Source: Caenorhabditis elegans
Lineage: Eukaryota; Nematoda; Chromadorea; Rhabditida; Rhabditidae
Length of the DNA: 64,000 nt
NCBI RefSeq assembly: GCF_000002985.6
Contig: NC_003279.8
Location: forward strand, 14,384,001-14,448,000
Direction of reading: 5' to 3'
The position numbers and the translations under genes were made by a program. Under the pieces are notes generated by a model, which saw only the letters and a program-made list of their open reading frames with translations, ran no database searches and was not told the origin of the DNA. How positions within the stretch are numbered: position 1 is the stretch's first letter; the number at the start of each line of letters is the position of its first letter. This document shows positions 19,801 through 51,867 of the stretch, piece after piece.

Positions 19801-21649
19801 ATATAGATATGTCAAATATGTTGTCCCATACGCATTCTCAGAATTTTCAGTTTCTGTAATACTTACGTCACAATAATTTTTCAGGCAAAAAATTTGTAAA
19901 ACTCTGGAAAATCCTATTTTAGATAAAATTTCTTTGCTCACAATCATTATCAAATGACTTGATATGTTGAATAGCGTCGCCTGTATATTCGATATCCCAG
20001 ATTTGAAATTTGTTCTTGAATCCGCCTATCAATGAGCTTCCACTTTGTCCGATGCTCATCGCCGCAGTGATATTGTCCTGCAAATATATTGAATTTTTTG
20101 TTTAATTTGGTGAAAATACGGGAAATTTTGACTTAAAAATCACTAAAAACGGTTGAAAATCGATTTTGGGTGAGGCTTAGACTACAAACTACAACTTTTT
20201 TAGCCTCAACCAGAATTGGTTGAGGCTCAGAAAATTGTAGTTTGTAGTCTAACTTTTATTGATTGTTTTTTATATAAATTTTAAGGGAAATTTTTTTAAA
20301 ATGTTAAATTCTGAAACTTATCAAATTTGCAGAAAAACGACTATACTACAAACTACAAAATGGTTGAGGCTCAAAAAGTTGTAGTTTGTAGTCTCGAAAT
20401 GAATTAATAGGCGAAGATTTTAATTTTTCGTGGTTTTTCGAGTTTTTGGCACAAATTTGATTAAAAAGCAGCTTTAATTTGAAAAAAAGTGAAACATTTC
20501 TTTTAGAGACTACAAACTACAACTTTTTCAGCCTCACCCAATATTGGTTGAGGCTCAGAAAATTGTAGTTTGTAGTCTGAGCCTCAATCAATGCATTTTT
20601 GTTTAAAAAATTAGCAATTTTCAGTTATTTTTAGAGGTTTTTGGCACAAATTTGATTAAAAAACAGATTTTAATTGAAAAAAAAGTGAAAAATTACTTTT
20701 AAAGACTACAAACTACAACTATTTTTAGCCTCACCCAATATTGGTTGGGGCTCAGAAAATTGTAGTTTGTAGTCTCTGAGCCTCAACCAATTTTTTTTGG
20801 ATTTTTATGTAAAAATGTCAATTTTTAAGCATTTTTTTTTCGTTTTTTTTTTTGCAAAAAAAAAAACCAACCCCAGCATCTTTTCCATTATAAGCACCGA
20901 GAATACTTCCATTTTCCGTATCAAATAGCTGAATTGGACGCAGTTTTGACGACGAGAACACCCCTTTTCCAGAGTTTTCCCAACAAGAATCCAGCACCAA
21001 ATTTCCCGTATTATGCTTCCATATCACTTCTGGCTGCAATTTTTAGCGTTATTTTACAGAAATTTTGGAAGAAAAACCGACAGTTTCATCTATTTTATAC
21101 ATTCTTATAAATCTATCCTGTGAAGCCACAAGAGCCCGGTTTCCCTGTTCATTTTGAATGGAAAAGTGCACAAAATTATTATTTTCCGTTGATTTATAGC
21201 CGAATTGAGCGTTGTACGAGTTGAAAGTGGCTTTATCGCTGAAAATTTCAGATTTTTTGACTTAAAATTCGAATTTTCAGATACCAAAATGTATTTTTAA
21301 GATTTGTGGGGATTTCGGCGATTTCTACAGGTTCTTGAGCTTTTTTCTTGACTTCTTGGTCAATTTCCTGCATTCTCTGGAGTTTTCGCTTCTCTTTTCG
21401 ATTTAATGGGCGGTTTTCTGGGATTTCTTCGGGAATTTCTTCTGAAGCAGCAGCCTCTGTGGTCGATAGCTCATCGATTTTCGACGCAAGATGGTCACTG
21501 CGGAGCTAAAAAGCAAGCGGTTTTTCTTTGGAAAACAAGTGAAATTTAATTACCGAAGACAAAAGCGACGCTATCCCGCATCTTTCAGCGCGGAGAGACG
21601 GTTTTTTCTCCTCCAATTCTTGTGAGGACGACGATTCTTCGGTGTTCAT
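16893..21649 (-). CDS. WRAP53/TCAB1-like WD40 protein
   Basis: Coding exons, transcript order: 21649-21554, 21505-21285, 21238-21078, 21029-20872 (an acceptor at 21033 is also possible with a changed donor), 20077-19942, 18618-18410, 17261-16893. Phases fit and give about 449 residues, shorter than human WRAP53. The N terminus is acidic and Lys-rich; the rest is WD-repeat blades. The last exon aligns by eye with human WRAP53: IHCFDTR for CWDLRQ, RFSIDKSGRLLFSGTSGG for the YFDLDPTG block, and CSGERVYP for ASGQRVFP. The human protein guides scaRNAs and telomerase RNA to Cajal bodies; whether the worm protein does so is not shown here. TTTTTTCCAG stands directly before the ATG, so SL1 trans-splicing is likely. 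Introns hold minisatellites and hairpin repeats. It shares a roughly 380-bp upstream region with apg-1. Confidence 0.85.
17290..18300. repeat. Minisatellite TTGGCGGGAAATTCAAATTTT
   Basis: The last intron of the WRAP53-like gene is filled by units of about 30 bp built on GGCGGGAAATTCAAATTTTC and TGAAAAAA. A further block lies at 19300-19530 in the preceding intron. One copy of the GTAGATC palindrome (17450-17565) sits inside. Confidence 0.85.
17450..17565. repeat. ATGCGGGA...GTAGATC palindromic repeat, copy
   Basis: The arms are TTGATCTACGAAAAATGCGG and the inverse CCCGCATTTTTTGTAGATCA. The loop includes CATGGTTAAGAGTGTGCTGA. Confidence 0.8.
18688..19865. repeat. Inverted pair of about 50 bp plus minisatellites in a WRAP53-like intron
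   Basis: GAATTCTGAGAATGCGTACG at 18702 is inverted at about 19825 (CGCATTCTCAGAATTTTCAG), each with CATTTGACG/ATGTTGTCCC words. Between them lie TACTGTAGGAGTACTGTAGG units (18770-18965), TTCCAGAACTTTCTAGAAAA units (19000-19190), a GTGGTGAGACCCATC array (19198-19290) and a short GC-rich palindrome GCGCCGTAGGCGCG (19675). The element at 46623-46885 has the same ends. Confidence 0.65.
20160..20800. repeat. GGTTGAGGCT/ACTACAAACTACAA hairpin cluster, first block
   Basis: These are several copies of a small palindromic unit in which AGACTACAAACTACAA and AGCCTCAACCA face TGGTTGAGGCT and TTGTAGTTTGTAGTCT. They lie in a WRAP53-like intron. A segment of about 230 bp here (20190-20420) is nearly the same as 25900-26150 in apg-1. 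Confidence 0.85.
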
Positions 21650-22027
21650 CTGGAAAAAATCGATTTTTTTGGCGAAAAGTTCAAGTTTCAGTGATTTTTA
21701 ATCGAAAAATTGAAAAAAGAAAAAAAACAAAAATTAAATTCCCCCTACTACGGTCTGCAATCGGGTACCTCCACACCAGACCTCACGCGCAATTGCGGAC
21801 TCGCCCCCTGCGTTGGATTGTAAAATGCAAAAAATCAATAAAATTGCAGTGTTGTCACTGATTTTTCAGCTTTTTCTAGTGGATTTTCGTGATTTTTTGA
21901 TTAAAAAATTCATTTTTTCACTAATAAGCGTCGTTTATTTCACTTATTCCACTTACTTTCACTGCTGAGCTGTAAAAAAAACTAAAAAACTCCAAAAAAA
22001 ACGTCAAAAAATGAGGAATTTTTGCAG
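21650..22027. promoter_or_regulatory. Shared upstream region of the WRAP53-like gene and apg-1
   Basis: The two start codons (21649 minus, 22043 plus) are less than 400 bp apart and diverge. Each has an acceptor-like CAG close before the ATG. The gap holds one GC-richer patch (about 21750-21820). A compact bidirectional promoter is inferred from spacing only; no motif was identified. Confidence 0.5.
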
Positions 22028-22042
22028 GGTGAGGCTCCAAGG

Positions 22043-33419
<11,377 letters not shown>

Positions 33420-36400
33420 AAATCTAATTTTCCCCCAAAAAAAATTTCCCAAATGCCACGTTTTTTCCTAATTTATTGATTTTTTTTTCTATGTGTTTCT
33501 AAAAATACCATTTTTGTTCTTATTTTAGTGTGTGTGTGTCTATTGTCAAATAATGTGAGAAAACTCTAATGGTTGTGATTATTTTTATTTAATTTTTTTT
33601 CTTCAAATTCCTGCTGCTAGGGGTTACTGTGATAATATTTTCCCCTATTTACCCGAAAAAATTCCAAAAAAATTGCACTCCCGACCCCCACTTTTCCACC
33701 ACCAAAAAATCCGCTTTTTCATGTATTTACCCCTAAAATTGCACAAATAGGCACCTGCCTGCCCACATACCTACAGGCAGTGCCTTGTAGGTAGGCACGC
33801 AGGTAGGCAAGCCTACTATCCTCAATAATTAGTTTTTTATTGGCTAAAAAATCAAAAAAATATCGTCTTGGCAGAGTAGAGATTCCCCATTTTTTTTTAT
33901 TGGATTTTATTAATAAACCCCCACTTTTTGAGCATTAAAATCTCTTTTTTATAGAATTTTCCGTTAAAATTGCGGATTTTTAATATTTTTGAGGTGATTG
34001 ATTTTCAATTAAAAAAGCGAATTTCATTAAAAATGGGAAAAGAATTCCGCTTTTTTTTCTGTAAATTTCAAGAATTTTGAGCTAAAATTTGCATTTTTCT
34101 TGACTTTTATGGAATTTTGGATGGGAATCGCTTTTTAAAATACAATTTTCAAGCTTAAAATACGAAAAAACGCTACGAAATTCTCAATTTGAGCACATGT
34201 TTTGCTCCTTTTTTCACGAAAAAAAAAAGAATATTTTAAGATTAAATATCCGGTGTCAACGATTACGGGAACACGACAATACTGCCAAAATTGAGCTCTT
34301 TAAGGTATAATATTTTTAAAAAAACTGAAAATCGGGAAAAATTTGAAAAATCAAAAAAAACTGCTAAGAATTTCGGATTTTTTAGTAAAAAATATTTAAA
34401 AAATCGTTGATTTTAACTGAAAAAATTTAAAAAAAATTTGCTGAAATTCTGGAAATTTTTTTTTTTTAATTGATAAAATTCAGATTTTCATTCAAAAAGT
34501 TAAAAATTGTAATATTTCTCACGAAAAAGCAAAAATGTTACTATTTTCACTGAAAAAAATTCCAAAAAATATCAGAAATTTCAAATTTTCTGTCCATTTT
34601 TATCTAGAAATTGCAAAAAAATTTATTAACTGAAAAAAAAAATTTCCATTTTTTTAAATTAAAATTTTCTAAAATTTTCATATTTAGAAAAAAAATTGTT
34701 TAGAAAAAAAACACATATTTAGAAAAAAAATTGAAAAAAAAAAACCGAAAATATCCTAAATTACACGAATTTCATTGGAAAAATCGAGGAAAAAACGGAA
34801 AAATTTCAGAGATTTTCTCCAGAAAAGACGCTTTTTTATAATAATTTTAACTCAAAATCTTCCCAAAAATCTGTAATTTGGACTCGAAAAAAAAAACTTC
34901 TAAGTTGTTCTGAAATGTTTGAGAGTTTAGCAAACATTGAACTCAAAAAACCCGAAAATTTGAAAAAATCGAGATTTTCATCTGAAAATACTGATGCTGA
35001 GTCGATTTTTCTGATGAAAAGCAGGAATATCAATTGTTTTTTATTAAAAAATTTCAAATTTTCTTTTAAAAAGTGAAATTGTTGGATTTCCCTCTATATA
35101 AATGCGGAAAGTTGAGAAAAAAAAATGGTTTTTTTACTCAGAAAGCTGAAAAAAATTAGGTTTTCTTTGAAAAATAGTATACAAAATTCAGATTTTTAGC
35201 ATAAAATCTTCCCAAAAATCTGTAATTTGGACTCGAAAAAAAAACTTTAAAGTTTGTTCTGAAATGTTTGAGAGTTAGTCAAATATAAATTTATCTATAG
35301 CAAACATTGAACCCATTTTTCTCCTCTTTTTTCAATATTTGCTAAGTCACAGTTTTTGTGTGTGTGTGTGTTTGTAGTTGTGGTCTCCATGGCTTTTTGC
35401 TTTTTGCCATTTTTAAATTTTTAGTCATGCTGCCTATTTTTTTTTGGCATTTTCATGAATCACGAGTTCAGAAAATCGAGATTTCGTAGAATTTTCTCTT
35501 TTTTTTTTTGCAAAATTTTTTTCTATAAATTTTGTTGTAGTCTTTACTACGTTATTCATAGTCATTGATAGTCAGAATTAAAATATCGAAGCAAAAAAAA
35601 ATGTTTTTTTTTTTTTGAATTTTTTTATTTTTGCGATAGACATTTTTAAATTATACGGAATTTTTTTCGAAAGTTTTCTATTTTTTTTCAAATATAGAAA
35701 AGTAATTACGTATTAACGAAAATTATATTTTTTCAAAAATTTCAAAGTTTTTCTGAAAAATTTTCATTTTGTGATATACACTTTCCAAAAGACGAAGAAA
35801 CCATTTTAAAAATGTATTTTAATTTTTTTTTTTTTCGAAATTTTTATCTTTTTCTTTCGAATTAGTTGTACAGTTCTTATTAATAGTGATAATCTTTTAG
35901 TGTAAACCAGCCGTGGTCCGCACCTTCGGCGCGGCCCCCGACTTCTAGGGCTGAAAATTAATTTTTTATGAAACTACCGTAAGCCTACAGTATTCCTACC
36001 GTGCCACTATTGTACCACTACAGTACCCCGACTATATCCCTACACTAACCCTAACTCACTATCCCTCCAGAAGCCAAAACTTCGCAGACTACAAAGACTA
36101 CATAGACTACAAACTATGGACACACAAAATAACCGCTTTATATATAGTAAATGATAAATGATATTTTTTAGACAATAATATAGAAATACGATTTTTTTTA
36201 AAAATTATCTAAAAACTCGTTATTCCTACCTGATAAGGTGTATAAAATGAGAAATTATTAGGAATTCCATCTAAAAAAATTTATTTTGATCATTACATTA
36301 TTATATTAGTTATATGAATACGATGTTCATAGAAAAAAATTTTCTTAAAAAAGTTAAAATTAATTTTTTATACAGTTTCGTGTTCTATGTGGAAAAAAAA

Positions 36401-38412
36401 TAGTCTTTTTCGTCTATTTTTCGAATAAAATTTTTTTTTTTACAAAATATAAAATGTTTGAAAACAGCAAACTATGTGCATTCTAAAAATCGGTCGAAAA
36501 AAGAAAATTTCAGCCAATTTTTGACGGAAAACTGTAATTTTAGCGAATTTCATTCAAACTTTTTTTTGAAACTTGAAAAAAATTGCAAAAAATTGATTTT
36601 TCACGTCGTGTTAAAATCGTTTTCTATAGATCTTTGAAATAAATTATAAGTTCTACCTCATTTTTATTTATTTACTCGAGAATTGGGATGTGTAGCGTTT
36701 TGAAGAAATTGAAAAAGGTTGGCTTTTTGCAGTTTTTTATTTGAACAGATTTCACAATATTTCAAAATTTGAAGAAAAACCGCAGTTTACACCCAAAATT
36801 AATGAAAAATCATGATTTTCGTACAATTTTATCACGAAAAATGATATTTTCACAATTTTCCTGTAAAGATAACCACTTTTTTCCGCTGAAAATAGCGAAA
36901 AATCGATAAAAATCGAAAATTTTTAGCTTTGTAGCCTGAGCCTCACCAAAACTAAACTGTTTCTGACCAATTTTCGTTAAATTTTCACTTTTTTTTTCTA
37001 TATTTTCTTCTAAATTATTTGTAAGACACGTTTTTTTTTCGGTTGAAAATAGAGAAAATTCGATAAAAATCGAAAAATTTTAGTTTTTGTTGAGGCTGAG
37101 GCTACAAACTACAAAATTTATAGCCTCACTCAATTCTGGTTGAGGCTGAAAATCTTGTAGTTTGTAGCCTGAGCCTCAACCAACTTTCTATGTATTTTTC
37201 AATGCCCTTTTCGCCGTTTTTTTTTGCATTTCATTGATAATATTTTTAAAGTGTTCCAATTAGACTACAAACTACAAACATGAATACCAAAATTAATGAC
37301 AAAAAAGGTGATATTACGTCAATTTTCATCCGAGAAAGTTCAAAATCAATTTCACACCACACCAATCTTATTGATAAGAAAATGGGTTAACTATATGAGG
37401 AAAAATCGATAAAAATGGAAAGGTTTTCGTTTTGGTTGAGACTCAGGCTACAAACTACAACATTTCTAACCTCCCCAAATCTTGAGTGAGGCTGAAAATC
37501 TTGTAGTTTGTAGCCTGAGCCTCAACCAACTTTCTGTGTGTTTTTTGATGATTTAATACGATTTTTTGCATTTCTTTGATAATTTGTTAACTCTCACACT
37601 ACAAACTACAAAGATGTACACTAAAATTAATGGAAAATCATGATTTTTGCTCAATTTTATCACGAAATATGATAATTTCACAATTTTCTGAAAAGAAAAC
37701 GTTTTTTCCGGCTGAAAATGAAGAAAAATCGATAAAAATCGAAAGATTTTCGTTTTGGTTGAGACTCAAGCTACAAACTACAACATTTCTAACCTCACTC
37801 AACTATGGTTGAGGCTGGAAATTTTGTAGTTTGTAGCCTGAGCCTCAACCAACTTTCAATGCATTTTTTCGATGTTTTAATGCCCTTTTTAATACCCTTT
37901 TCGTGGTTTTTTTTTGCAATTTATCGATAATATTGTAAGTGATCCAATTAGACTACAAACTACAAAGATGTACACTAAAATTAATGAAAAATCATGATTT
38001 TCGCTCAATTTCCATGCAAAAAAGTTAGTAAAGTTCAAAATCAATTTCCCACACCACCCTTAGTGATAAGAAAATTGGTTAACTATGCTAGTGGTGATAA
38101 TAAATTTTCCAAAATTCTGTGTCCTTATCAGTTGTGATAGGCAGCACGCCAAAAAAAAAACTAAATTTTCGCCATTTTTAGTTCTAACCACCAGTTTCCA
38201 AATTTTTTTCTAATTTTTTCTGCTGAAATTTCTGAAAAATTGAAATGAGAATAGGATGTTGCACGGTGAGAATTTTAGATTTTTTTTTTTTTGAAAAAAA
38301 AAAAAATTTCTTCTTGCGATGAATCATAAAATAAACACTAACGTTTCTTATCATAACAATTTTCAAACGAAAAAAATACTTTTTTTTCTCTCAAAAAATC
38401 AATATTTTCCAG
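33420..38412. other. Five-kb intergenic stretch, AT-rich, no gene seen
   Basis: No ORF with splice support or similarity was found. Contents are AT-rich low-complexity DNA, a possible apg-1 poly(A) signal (AATAAA at 33912), a repeated GGACTCGAAAAAAAAAACTT segment (34870 and 35220), and a CTACAGTA-type repeat with GC-rich GCACCTTCGGCGCGGCC (35910-36130). From 36930 to 38000 come GGTTGAGGCT hairpin units with shared spacers (TGTACACTAAAATTAATG twice). Confidence 0.6.
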
Positions 38413-38415
38413 AGC

Positions 38416-47683
<9,268 letters not shown>

Positions 47684-48792
47684 TTGTACTTTTTAACTGA
47701 TTTTTTTGGATATTTTCCCGATTTTTTGTATTTTACGTGGTCTTTTATTTTTCGAATTTTCGATTGTGCAATGACGTTTTTACAATGCAATACAAGTATT
47801 TTTTTGAAAAATTTTTTCTGATTTTTATATTTTCTGTTGTCCATTTAGGATATCAATTTATGCTATTTGCCTTTTTTTTTTTTTTTGGAAAAAAAATTTG
47901 AATTTCTTGAAAAAGTTAGCTAATTACGGTGTTTTTTAGGATGAGCTTTTTTTTTTGAAAAATTAAAAACATTTTTTGAATTTTTTCCTCAATTTTTTGA
48001 AAATGTTATAGTAATCACGGAAGCTTAAATTTAAAAAAAAACCATTTAGAATTTTTTTTTCACAATTTTGAAACTGATTTTTTTTTTTGAGAAAATTCGC
48101 ATTTTTTCAACAAAAAAATTCTGAAAAATGTTGACAATCTGTATTTTTAAGCTAATTTTTAAAAGCTTAATAATTGGGAAAAAAATCAAAAAAATTCAAT
48201 TTCATGTAATGTAAATTATGCATTGCAGGTGACTTTTTGAATGTAAAATTTGAAAAATTTGATTAAAAAAAGTTTTTTTTGAATATTTCGCTAAAGGAAT
48301 ACTTTCTAATTAACTAGATAAATATTTTAACTTTTAAAGCATTTTCTGGTAATTTTTTGGAATTTTCAAATATTACGAATTTTTGTCGAAGTTGAATTCT
48401 AGAAAATCTTTAAAAAAGTTTGAATTTTTTGAAAATTTTTTCGAAAAAAAAAAATTTAATTACTTTTTTGAAAAATAGAACAAATGTAACATTTATTATA
48501 TAATATATAATAGTATATAATAATATAATAATATTTAATAATATATAAAATATATAATAATAATATATAATAGAACATTTATTGATTTTTTTTCGAAAAT
48601 TTCAATTTTTTTTCTAATTTTTAAACTAAAAAAGCTAAAATTACGAATTTTCGGCATTTTTCAGAATTTATAAAAACCTCGAGAATTTGAAAAAATAACA
48701 AATTTTTTGTTTAAATGTGAAATTTCTTGTTTTTTTTTCTCTCCAAATCTGAAAAAAATCGAAAAAAAAGCTATCATTTCTCGAAATTTCAG
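47684..48792. other. AT-rich gap between the GBA2-like and BolA-like genes
   Basis: No gene is seen. There are homopolymer-rich stretches and an AATATATAATAATA tract at 48485-48580. At 1.1 kb the spacing is wider than in a typical worm operon, so co-transcription is not favoured. Confidence 0.6.
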
Positions 48793-49670
48793 ATGCTCCG
48801 CCTTGCCACCCCACTGAGATCAGGCCTCCTCTCCTCAGCAATCAGGCGTCACTCGGCATGTTGTGGTGGAGAGCACAAAATGTCAGAAGCCGAGCTGAAA
48901 ATGAGCAAGTTGCTCACTGAGGGAATTGATGGATGTACTCGTGTCGAGGTTCACGATGTTTCTAGTGAGTACGCTACAAACTACAATAGGCATACTACAG
49001 ACTACAAAATATACACTACAAACTACAATAATCACACTACAAACTACAATAGACATACTATAAACTAGTATAATCAGACTAATATTTGTAGTTTGTAGTC
49101 TATACGTGGGGTATTCATTCATGATTTTTTTGTTCCGCTCACAAAATTAATGGTAGAAATAATGAAAAACAAGTTAGTTACTGTATACTATAAACTACAA
49201 ACTACAAACTACGAAATATAAACTGCAAGCCAAACACTACAAACTATAAACTATACACTACAAACTATAAAATGTACACTATAAATTCCAAATTATACAA
49301 CACTAACTACAAACCATACACTACAAACTACAAAATATATCCACAAACTACTATCTATACACTACAAACTACAAATTGTATACGACCAACTACAAGCTAA
49401 ACACTACAAACTATAAAATGTACACTATAAATTCCAAACTATACAAAACTAACTACAAACTCCAAAATATACCCTACAAACTACAAACTATACACTACAA
49501 ACTACAAGCTCCATATTACAGATGGCTGCGGATCAATGTTCGACGTGGTCGTTGAAGCCGCCGGTTTCAAGGGAAAATCGAAAGTTGCTCAACACAAACA
49601 GGTCACCTCCATTCTCCGGGAGCAGATTAAGGATATGCATGGGCTCACGATCAAGACAAAAGCCGCCTAG
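48793..49670 (+). CDS. BolA-like protein, BOLA3 type (mitochondrial Fe-S factor)
   Basis: Two coding exons, 48793-48964 and 49522-49670, join in phase and give 106 residues. The N terminus (MLRLATPLRSGLLSSAIRRH) is Arg/Ser/Leu-rich with no acidic residue, typical of a mitochondrial presequence. The BolA fold follows: the segment GCGSMFDVVVEAAGFKGKS corresponds to BOLA3 GCGAMYEIKIESEEFKEK, and IKDMHGLTIKT to IKEMHGLRIFT. Human BOLA3 helps assemble [4Fe-4S] clusters for lipoate synthase and respiratory enzymes; the same role is inferred. The conserved His in KVAQHKQV, a likely cluster ligand partner, is present. TTTCAG directly precedes the ATG. The single intron is almost wholly a CACTACAAACTA minisatellite. 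Confidence 0.9.
48970..49510. repeat. CACTACAAACTACAA minisatellite in the BolA-like intron
   Basis: The intron 48965-49521 is a degenerate array of 8-16 bp units (ACTACAAACTATACACTACA). Its core word equals the loop of the hairpin repeat that fills the neighbouring genes, but without the GGTTGAGGC arms. Confidence 0.85.
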
Positions 49671-50213
49671 ATACTAATTATCGATTTTTTTTGTCTAGTT
49701 ATTGATTAGTTCAAAGGACATAATATCGTAAAGAATATTTTAAATTCGAACTTTTTGAATATTGTAGATCTCTTTTTTTGCAAAAAAATCGAAATTCGCG
49801 CGCGCTAATCAGGAGATCATTTACCAATGGATTCGATGCACATGAGATAAAATATTGGGAGAAAGGGGAAAATATCTGAAAAATGGGTTAGAAATGGCTG
49901 AAAATTACGAAAAATCGATAGTCGATGCACCATGACGCCAGTTTTTTTGCTGAATTTTGCGAAATATAGGCCTGAATTGTGTGAAGTCTTAAAAAGGGCG
50001 GACTAGAAGATAAGCCTGTAAATTTCGATCTGAACAAAAAATAGTCAGAATATAATAGTTCTAAGAATGTTTAATACTGTTTTTGTACAACATTATGTAT
50101 TTAGTTTATCCATGTCTTTATACAATACAACTCTTATTTTATTTCATCACGAGTTTAATCGGTAATAAATCAAATCAATAGAATTATTTTATTAATAGAA
50201 TAAAGGTATAGGA

Positions 50214-50631
50214 TGTAACTGCCACTCACGCACACTGATCGATCTTATAAGGGTTTATTAAGTAAAAGGGAACAGACGAATTGCATCGTCGAAACAGAGT
50301 AAACGAGAGAAAAGGGAAAACGACAAGTAACGGGTCAAAGAGTTAAGAAATGATGACAAATGAGCGTCCTCCTCTCCTTATATAGGCATTTCCGGGTTAA
50401 AGGCGCAGCCTTTAACGACGACGGGTCTCGACGCGACAATGCGACCAACGACAGCTTGGCGGCGGTTTGAACTGGAGTTTCTCCTCCACACGAATTGTCC
50501 TCGCTGTAGAAATCGTTGTCCTTGACCGATTTCGTCCGTTCTTTCTGTAAATTATCAGAGAGAATTTACAGGCAAATAAATTAGTATTTATTTATGTAAA
50601 ATGTGAAGTGAAAAGGGTGGGTATCCTTACA
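50214..50631 (-). mobile_element. Solo LTR next to the F-box gene stop
   Basis: On the minus strand it runs from TGTAAGGATACCC (50631 downward) to GGCAGTTACA (50214): TG...CA ends, 418 bp. It has a moderate-GC body unlike the AT-rich surroundings and an AATAAACCC poly(A) signal near the far end. Flanking pentamers (TAGGA, ATAGT) do not match, so the target duplication is lost or the ends are off by a few bases. No gag/pol frame is adjacent. Confidence 0.55.
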
Positions 50632-50643
50632 ATAGTATCAAAA

Positions 50644-51706
50644 TTAAAACTGCACAGACATTTGCATTAAAATCCTCCGAACATTGATGTTTATGTCAAT
50701 TGTTGCGAGTTTTCCGTCAAAACCTTCAATAGATATTTGATTCTCAATAACTCCATTGATTCGCTTGAAAGACAATTTTCCTTTGTACTTGATACCACTG
50801 AATACTTTTTGAATATACTTTTTCAATTTCAAGTGTCTAGTTTCAATGAGAGCCTCGAAAAGTTTCATCCTTGGGTTTGATCCATGAATCCAGTGTTTGA
50901 AGAACTCATTTAAGAGATGGGCTTTAATTTGGTAGTTTAGTTTTATAATAGTGGAGTTTGTAATCCATAATAACGAAGTTTCCATTCTAAGGAACTCTAC
51001 ACAATCGTGATTTTCCAATAATACCTTCCGCATGTGAGAATTGCTGTCATAAGAAGTATCCCTGCACTTGATATGTATCTTCTGGACAGTATCTAGAAAA
51101 TTTCCGAATTCTCGTTTCCAGACAAAGTAGGGAAGGGGTCTACATAAAGATAATTCGAATACTTCTATCTTAATCCCATCAAATGCTGGATAAATCGATT
51201 CCGATCTAGGCTCGCCGGGATTTAGCTTTTGAATCTTTGATAGATGAAATAATGCTTGGAAATGATTAATGAGCACTTTTAATTCAATTTTTAGAGTTTT
51301 CCATTTTTCAGACAGACGTCGAACTTAATCCATTTGGGTAGCGTATTGAGAAAGTATTTGAAAGTTTTTCAGTGATTCCGTCTTCATCAAGTCGCTCATC
51401 AGCATAGAAAAAAGCAACACTTCCGTCTGCTAATCTGACAGTAATGTGGATAATCGGTTCCACTCTCGGGACAAATATCACGTTTATACTGGATCCTTTC
51501 ATATTCTGAGCTATTGCCAGATTTTTGCACTTTTGTGAGACGAATGAGAAGTAGAATCTGCAAAAGAATTTGGGATCAAAAAATTGATAATCGAAAGGGG
51601 AAAAAATGGCTTACAAATCCACGCGATCCATGATTTGTAGTGCATTTTGTAGAGATTTTGGGGGTAAACGGAGAATTGGAAATGGAGACGAGGTAGGGGT
51701 AGCCAT
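50644..51706 (-). pseudogene. F-box type B gene, apparently frameshifted
   Basis: The start ATG at 51706 opens exon 1 (to 51615), with F-box-like FPILRLPPKSLQNALQIMDR. Exon 2 begins at 51557 and continues the F-box (FVSQKCKNLAIAQNM). That frame stops at 51308-51310. The following C-terminal part (about 51300-50644), with WKTLKIELKVLINHFQALFH and LNEFFKHWIHGSNPRMKLFE of the FBA_2-type domain, is read in another frame. I found no convincing intron between them, so a one-base shift near 51310 is the simplest reading. The family is very large in C. elegans and many members are decayed; they are thought to be substrate-binding parts of SCF ubiquitin ligases. The alternative is a missed small intron with weak signals. 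The stop at 50644 is only 12 bp from a solo LTR. Confidence 0.55.
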
Positions 51707-51867
51707 AGGAAAACATAATGAGGACACCTGCTGCCGGATAATCGGCAAGATACGTTAATTAGAGCTGGGCGTGTGTGCAGGTTTGCTCACATTGAGCAAG
51801 GCATTGGAAGCAGCTTGTAATTACTTACGACGGATTTTTCGTCGAGCTCGGAGTATTTGCACACTAG

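Noticed and set aside
34836..35057. 73-codon minus-strand frame in the 5-kb gap after apg-1
   Set aside because: It is Phe/Lys-rich AT-driven sequence. Similar frames arise throughout the AT-rich spacers.
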